The notes beneath the pieces were generated by a model. The model worked only from the letters and a program-made list of their open reading frames with translations. It searched no databases and had not been told where the DNA came from. Shown piece by piece: positions 59,060 to 64,000 of a DNA stretch of 64,000 nt. The position numbers were made by a program, and so were the translations under genes. The first letter of the stretch is position 1. Every line of letters begins with the position of its first letter. This stretch comes from Vibrio metoecus (GTDB lineage: Bacteria > Pseudomonadota > Gammaproteobacteria > Enterobacterales > Vibrionaceae): contig NZ_CP035687.1 of NCBI RefSeq assembly GCF_009665255.1, positions 62,001 through 126,000 of the forward strand, in the 5' to 3' direction.

Positions 59060-60292
59060 TTATGCGGTTTGTAACTGTGCTACTTTTTCCGCAGACATCG
59101 GCTTAGTGATCAACGCAAGCACAATACATACAGCCATCATACCGGCAGAAATGGTGTAAGCGAGTGTATAACCGCCACCGTGAGTCATTGAGTAGCCGAC
59201 AACGGCTGCACCAATCGCGCCACCAATACCCCATGAGGTATAAAGTACACCATAGTTAGTGCCGTAGTTTTTCAGACCATAGAATTCTGCGGTGATCGAT
59301 GGAAAAACGGCCAACAAAGTACCATAGCCAATGGCCGCAATCGCAGTACCAATGATCAAGGTAAACTCAGAGTCGAATGAGGCAAACAGCACCATATTCA
59401 CGCCTTGTAGTAAGAACGCGAGAAGAAGAGTACGTACACCACCAATCTTATCGGACAGGATACCCGCTGCAATACGGCCACCAGAGTTAAAAATCGCTAA
59501 GATAGAAGCAAGGTAAACGGCATTAGGCAGATTGGCCTGAACGCTGGCGATATTGGTGATGTTCCCGATGATCATTAGGCCAACAGAAGCGGCTAGGGCA
59601 TACATTAACCACAGCGCATAAAATTGTGGTGTTTTCAGCATCGCTTTCCAGCTTAGATTTGCCGCTTTAGCGACAACCTTAGCTTCTTGACCTGCTTTTA
59701 GTGTTGGTTCGGCCGGAATATAACCCGTTGGCGGATTATTGATTGTGCAAGCCAGAGGAACGGCAATCACTAATACACCGACACCCAAGATCATAAAACT
59801 GGTTTGGATGCCAAGGTGAGTGATCAATGTAGACGTTAGCGGCGCAAGATAAATGGCAGCTAAACCAAAACCCGCAGCAATCAGACCGTTAACCATCCCT
59901 TTTTTACTTGGGTGGAACCATTTCATCGCCGAAGGTGATAGGCAAGCATAACCAAAGCCGATACCTGCCCCAGTGATCACTCCAAAAGTGATGTTGAGCA
60001 TCAGCACAGAAGATGCAAAACCAGAGGCAATCATGCCAAGGCCTGTCAATGTTGTGCCTAGGATCAGGATATTACGAGGCCCCATACGATCTTGTAAAAT
60101 GCCCGCAACTAAAAGACAGACAGAAAAAGCGATGGTCGCAATAGCATAAGGTGAAGACGCATCAGCTGCACTCCAACCAAAGTCGGTTACTAGGGCTTTG
60201 TTAAATACGCTCCAGGCATAAAGAATGCCAAGACAAAGGTTGATACAGAAACCCGCCAGCAGAATGCGCATAGCTTTATCAATCTTGCTCAT
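59060..60292 (-). CDS. OFA-family (oxalate/formate antiporter-like) MFS transporter
   Basis: The 410-aa protein has twelve membrane helices. The N-terminus is INLCLGILYAWSVFNKAL, typical of the OFA family. MFS motif A-like LQDRMGPRNILILG follows helix 2, and the second-half copy is LSDKIGGVRTLLLAFLLQG. Substrates in the family include oxalate, formate, pyruvate and lactate; which applies here is unknown. A CRP-like site lies 120 bases upstream. Confidence 0.9.
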   Translation of the reverse strand: MSKIDKAMRILLAGFCINLCLGILYAWSVFNKALVTDFGWSAADASSPYAIATIAFSVCLLVAGILQDRMGPRNILILGTTLTGLGMIASGFASSVLMLNITFGVITGAGIGFGYACLSPSAMKWFHPSKKGMVNGLIAAGFGLAAIYLAPLTSTLITHLGIQTSFMILGVGVLVIAVPLACTINNPPTGYIPAEPTLKAGQEAKVVAKAANLSWKAMLKTPQFYALWLMYALAASVGLMIIGNITNIASVQANLPNAVYLASILAIFNSGGRIAAGILSDKIGGVRTLLLAFLLQGVNMVLFASFDSEFTLIIGTAIAAIGYGTLLAVFPSITAEFYGLKNYGTNYGVLYTSWGIGGAIGAAVVGYSMTHGGGYTLAYTISAGMMAVCIVLALITKPMSAEKVAQLQTA

Positions 60293-60411
60293 TATTTGTG
60301 ATACTCAATAAAAATTAGGATAGACAACCCCATTTACTAGGGTATTTGTTCAAAATAACTTTGCAAAATTCAACGTTTTTGGCAAAGCGCGCGGATTATA
60401 TCCAATACACT

Positions 60412-60427
60412 TGTGATTGGAATCACT
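60412..60427. promoter_or_regulatory. CRP-like site
   Basis: TGTGATTGGAATCACT fits TGTGA-N6-TCACA with one end mismatch. It lies upstream of the OFA transporter (minus) in the 60293-60710 gap, which otherwise shows no gene. Confidence 0.6.
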
Positions 60428-60710
60428 TTTTTTAGGTCGGCAAAAAATATTTTTTGGGCGTTTCTAGACTGTTGTGTGTCTGGATAAAAAAGTACCTTTA
60501 TCTCACAGCAAGCAATCAATCGTCGTATTGATTGTGGTCACCCATTAGCAGTATGAATGTTACTGTGTTGTGCCAAACTATCACTGTGCGATATCGGTTT
60601 TCGCGTACTCAAAGAGCTTGGTAAAAATAGGGTTAATTTGATTTTTAACCTCTTCCTAAACCCTAAAAAATCTCTATTATCGCCGCCCTTTCCATATGTA
60701 TAGAGATAGT

Positions 60711-61253
60711 ATGAAACCGCAAGTATTAAAAATGACATTGGTTGCCAGCCTAGGTGTAACCTCATTAACGGGTTGTATGGGGCAAATGGCTGCAACAGGC
60801 TTAGTGAATAAGTTCAACTTAGAAGTTGTCGACAACCGCTATGCACGAGAAGGCTTGTTCTTACTACTTTCACCAGTGTATGGTTTAACCAGTACGGCTG
60901 ATTTGTTTATTTTCAACTCGATTGAATTTTGGACAGGTAAAAACCCGATTTCAGGAAAATCGCCAGCTGTGGTCGATATGCCGGCAAATGCCATTATTAA
61001 AGTTAATGGTCAGCTAGATCGCTCACTGACGGAAGCACCTTTACAAACCAATGTACTCCCCATTGAAAAGGCGACAATGCAACAGCTCGATGAAGAAACT
61101 CTGCAAATGGAAGTGACTTACGTTGATGGTTCACGCAAAGTCTTACGTGGAGAGAAAGGGCAAAATGATGTCGCTTTCTACCTTGATGACGAACTGCTTA
61201 CCGTAGTGAGTAATCAAGAGCTGAACGCTTATATCCAAGCAAACAATACTTAA
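60711..61253 (+). CDS. DUF3332 family lipoprotein
   Basis: The 180-aa product has a lipoprotein signal with lipobox SLTGC (Cys ~22). The family pattern NLEVVDNRYAREGLFLLLSP and FNSIEFWTGKNPISGKSPAV is clear. Start 60711 (MKPQVLKM) has GAGAT upstream and gives the usual lipoprotein N-terminus. Function of the family is unknown. It is probably membrane-anchored. Confidence 0.85.
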   Translation: MKPQVLKMTLVASLGVTSLTGCMGQMAATGLVNKFNLEVVDNRYAREGLFLLLSPVYGLTSTADLFIFNSIEFWTGKNPISGKSPAVVDMPANAIIKVNGQLDRSLTEAPLQTNVLPIEKATMQQLDEETLQMEVTYVDGSRKVLRGEKGQNDVAFYLDDELLTVVSNQELNAYIQANNT

Positions 61254-61477
61254 CTCGCCCATCTCAAGCCTATTGGCGTGATCGCGCGAATAAGATCAGT
61301 ATTACCCACGAGCATAAACGGTAGTGAGTGGGTAATTCCTAAGTAGTAAATATCTTTTCAATCAAATGATCTATTCGGTTTGTATTCAACCCCACTCACC
61401 GCCATACTTCCTAGTACCTGCATTCATGAAATACGCGTCCCTCATATTGTAAATTAATGAGGCTTATCAAGGATATT

Positions 61478-62863
61478 ATGCGAATGAAGCATCGCTTTTC
61501 ACATCGATTTTTTCTCATTGTGCTGTGCAGCCTCATCGCGTCTTCGGCTGGCATGGCGGATGAAAGGCAGACGCTTATCATCACGAACTCCAAAGCGTGG
61601 AAGCCGTATTCATACCTTGACGATCAAGGAAAACCGTCAGGAATTTTGATCGACTATTGGCTCGCGTATGGTCAAGCGAATAAGGTCAATATTGAGTTTA
61701 AACTGATGGACTGGGGGGAATCATTACAGGCCGTGAAATCAGGGCAAGCGGATATCCATGCCGGATTAGTCCGTTCACCTGTCCGTTTACAGTATTTAGA
61801 TTTTGGAATGCCGTTGCTGGAATTGGATACTGACCTGTTTGTACATCAAAGCTTATTGGGTGAGAAACTCAGTGAATTACTTGCTGGCCAGCTGGATGTT
61901 TCGGTGGGGGTGGTAAAAGGTGGATTTGAACAGGAATTTGCTCAACGGCGCTTTCCTGAGCTCACCTTGATTGAATACCTCGACAATGATCTTATGATGC
62001 AAGCGGTGCAAAGAGGAGAACTGGATGCCTTTATTGCAGACTCACAAGTGGCCAATTTTTATATTGTGATTGAGAAAGGAGCGAAAGAGTTTACGCCCGC
62101 ACAATTTCTATATTCAGAGCTATTGCGTCCAGCGGTACAAAAAGGCAATGAAAAGTTACTTAAAGAAATCAATCAAGGCTTCAATAAACTGACAACAGAA
62201 GAGAAAAACCGCATTTTGAGTCGTTGGGTTCATATTGAAACCGTCTATCCCCGTTATTTGATCCCAGCTCTCGCTGCAAGCATCGTTATAGCGGCTCTAT
62301 TTTACACGATTCAACTACGCCGAACTGTTCGTTTACGAACTCAACAGTTAGAAGATGCAAATCAAAAACTTACCCATTTAGCGCAAACAGACAGTTTAAC
62401 TGGGATTCACAACCGCCACTTCTTTTTTAGTCAATTACGTAAAACACAACAAGAGTCAGGAAGCTTAACGTTGATGGTGTTTGATATTGATGATTTTAAG
62501 ACGATCAATGATTCCTACGGCCACGGTATTGGTGATAAAGCGATTTGCCTTGTGGCGGCCTGTGTGCGTGAAATCCTTCCCTCTGAAATGCAATTTGCCA
62601 GAATCGGAGGAGAGGAGTTTGCCATTTTGATTCGTGCAAAAAGTGCGGCGGAATCACTTCAATTGGCTGAACGAATTCGCCAACGGATTGCGGAGAAAAA
62701 GTTGGTGGTCTCTACCACTGAGTTTGTTTCTTTAACCGTGAGCATCGGTTGTGCATTTTATCCATCACCTGAAAATCCATTTACTCTCCATGCAGCAGAT
62801 AGTTTGATGTACGAAGGAAAGCATAAAGGGAAGAACCAAGTGGTGTTCCGTGAGTTAGTCTAA
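61478..62863 (+). CDS. Solute-binding-domain GGDEF diguanylate cyclase
   Basis: The 461-aa product has a signal peptide (RFFLIVLCSLIASSAGMAD), then a periplasmic amino-acid-binding-type domain (SBP_bac_3; KAWKPYSYLDDQGKPSGILI ... DIHAGLVRSPVR). A membrane helix (YLIPALAASIVIAALFYTI) is followed by a GGDEF domain with active motif RIGGEEFAIL. It should make c-di-GMP in response to a periplasmic ligand. Start is ATG 61478 or 61484; AAGGA lies 4 or 10 bases upstream. No RxxD inhibitory site is evident five residues before GGEEF. Confidence 0.9.
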   Translation: MRMKHRFSHRFFLIVLCSLIASSAGMADERQTLIITNSKAWKPYSYLDDQGKPSGILIDYWLAYGQANKVNIEFKLMDWGESLQAVKSGQADIHAGLVRSPVRLQYLDFGMPLLELDTDLFVHQSLLGEKLSELLAGQLDVSVGVVKGGFEQEFAQRRFPELTLIEYLDNDLMMQAVQRGELDAFIADSQVANFYIVIEKGAKEFTPAQFLYSELLRPAVQKGNEKLLKEINQGFNKLTTEEKNRILSRWVHIETVYPRYLIPALAASIVIAALFYTIQLRRTVRLRTQQLEDANQKLTHLAQTDSLTGIHNRHFFFSQLRKTQQESGSLTLMVFDIDDFKTINDSYGHGIGDKAICLVAACVREILPSEMQFARIGGEEFAILIRAKSAAESLQLAERIRQRIAEKKLVVSTTEFVSLTVSIGCAFYPSPENPFTLHAADSLMYEGKHKGKNQVVFRELV

Positions 62864-62986
62864 TTTTGCTGGATTAATACTCTATTTTCGACTGTTTGCT
62901 CACATCGTAATCAAACAGCATGCAAATGATTAAAAAGAGGTTTTCTTTTCGTGTGAGTGTGGCATATTAGCAGCGTCTCTTCGGTG

Positions 62987-63062
<76 letters not shown>

Positions 63063-63160
63063 AGTCCTAGCGTTATATCCCTCTGTTCTACCAACGTACA
63101 ATAGCCCAGTTAATGCAAAACATTTAACGTGTTCTCGTAAACATTTTTACGAGGTGAACA

Positions 63161-64000
63161 ATGGCAAATGTCGCTTTTACTGCCCCACATTTTAAAGCCA
63201 GTGATGTCGGTTTAAAGATTCTCCGTCAAGGCGGTACCGCCTGTGAAGCTATGGTTGCAGCTGCCGCAATGATTGCAGTGCAATATCCACATATGAACAG
63301 TATTGGTGGTGATGGTTTTTGGCTGATTGCCCCTAAAAATAAGCCGCCATTCTCCATTGATGCTTGTGGTGCTTCTGCCCATAGCCTGTCACCGAGTGAT
63401 TACAATCTTGTAAATGGTTTACCACAACAAGGTGGGGCTGCCGCTCTCACTATGGCGGGTACATTGTCGGGTTGGCAGATGGCGTTAGAACAATCCTCTT
63501 CTGGGATCAGCCTTGGTGATCTTCTTCGTCCGGCAATTTTAGCCGCAGATGAGGGGATTAGAGTGACTCCGAGTCTTGCTGCTGCAAGCCAAAAAACGTT
63601 GGCAAGGTTGGCTGAATTAGATGATTTTGCCAATGTCTATTTAAAGCCCAATCGACAGCCTCTGACTGTAGGTGACATTGTCACGCAAAGATCATTGGCG
63701 GCAACACTTTCGCATTTAGTGAAAGATGGCCTTGAGAGTTTCTATCGTGGTGATCTAGCGAAACAAATCGCGCAAGAGCTAAATACTGCAGGAAGTCCAC
63801 TTAAACTCACCGATTTTTCCCAGCATCGTGCACAGATTGGTACCCCCTTAACCTGCCAAATATCACATGGTCAACTATATAACCTTGGAGCACCAACTCA
63901 AGGGTTAGCTTCACTACTTATTTTGGGTATGTATGACCGCCTAGTGCATCGAGCGACATCGGTAGCCGATCATGTACATATTCTGGTTGAAGCAACGAAG
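63161..64000 (+). CDS. Gamma-glutamyltransferase-family protein, cut by window end
   Basis: The visible 280 residues match the large subunit of the family: ASDVGLKILRQGGTACEAMVAAAA, MNSIGGDGFW and the GGAAALTMAGTLSGW region. There is no signal peptide at MANVAFTAPHF, unlike periplasmic Ggt of E. coli, so a cytoplasmic paralogue (YwrD-type) is likely. The catalytic Thr lies beyond the window. GAGGTG precedes the ATG. Confidence 0.88.
   Translation, partial: MANVAFTAPHFKASDVGLKILRQGGTACEAMVAAAAMIAVQYPHMNSIGGDGFWLIAPKNKPPFSIDACGASAHSLSPSDYNLVNGLPQQGGAAALTMAGTLSGWQMALEQSSSGISLGDLLRPAILAADEGIRVTPSLAAASQKTLARLAELDDFANVYLKPNRQPLTVGDIVTQRSLAATLSHLVKDGLESFYRGDLAKQIAQELNTAGSPLKLTDFSQHRAQIGTPLTCQISHGQLYNLGAPTQGLASLLILGMYDRLVHRATSVADHVHILVEATK

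Overview
The window looks like a stretch of the small chromosome (chromosome II) of a Vibrio from the V. cholerae clade (V. cholerae, V. mimicus, V. metoecus or close kin). The evidence is: VCR-type attC sites of a chromosomal superintegron at the left edge, a complete cqsS/cqsA (CAI-1) quorum-sensing pair, and a gene order (nrdDG, fruBKA/fruR, sbcDC, cqsS-cqsA, clcA) that from memory matches V. cholerae chromosome II just beyond the superintegron. CqsS seems to differ at many positions from the V. cholerae sequence as I remember it, so a sister species is possible. This species call is inference.

Region 1 (1-4.4 kb) is the distal tail of the superintegron. It holds small AT-rich cassettes of unknown function, two canonical VCRs, one divergent attC, an intact IS30-family element and a 365-bp internally deleted copy of that element. 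The last cassette encodes a membrane-anchored protein with a helix-turn-helix-like segment.

Region 2 (4.4-13.8 kb) holds an isochorismatase-like hydrolase, a 59-aa ORF, a 957-aa exported alkaline-phosphatase-superfamily protein, the anaerobic ribonucleotide reductase operon nrdDG (with an FNR box and two NrdR-like boxes 31 bp apart), an aromatic/aspartate aminotransferase and a retropepsin-like lipoprotein. Region 3 (13.8-23.4 kb) holds the fructose PTS operon fruBKA, its divergent regulator fruR with three Cra-type operators between them, and sbcDC. Region 4 (23.4-31.9 kb) holds cqsS and cqsA (convergent), a TDT transporter, clcA, a CobW-type GTPase and rbgA/ylqF.

Region 5 (32-40.2 kb) groups kup, a pyruvate:flavodoxin oxidoreductase with a short C-terminus, a KdpD/KdpE-like two-component system without kdpFABC, and a TatA paralogue. 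Region 6 (40.2-50.1 kb) holds dedA, an EAL protein, two unknown proteins, cytochrome b561-yceI, an FNT channel fused to CBS domains with a divergent LysR regulator, a DUF1097 protein and a YbjD/OLD-like ATPase-TOPRIM protein. Region 7 (50.1-64 kb) holds a 5'-nucleotidase family protein without a signal peptide, a yybP-ykoY (Mn) riboswitch with a terC/alx gene, a PhnA-like protein, an M50 protease, cti, an OFA-family MFS transporter, a DUF3332 lipoprotein, a solute-binding/GGDEF protein, tRNA-Gly(UCC) and the start of a gamma-glutamyltransferase that runs off the window.

Recurring themes are anaerobic and formate/pyruvate metabolism (nrdDG, PFOR, FNT, OFA transporter), ion homeostasis (ClcA, Kup, TerC with a Mn riboswitch) and signalling (CqsS/CqsA, EAL, GGDEF, KdpDE-like). 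Several small genes and RNA elements sit in the gaps: 59-aa ORFs at 5066-5245 and 56170-56349, a 31-aa hydrophobic ORF at 52200-52295, and a possible short transcript ending at 29794.
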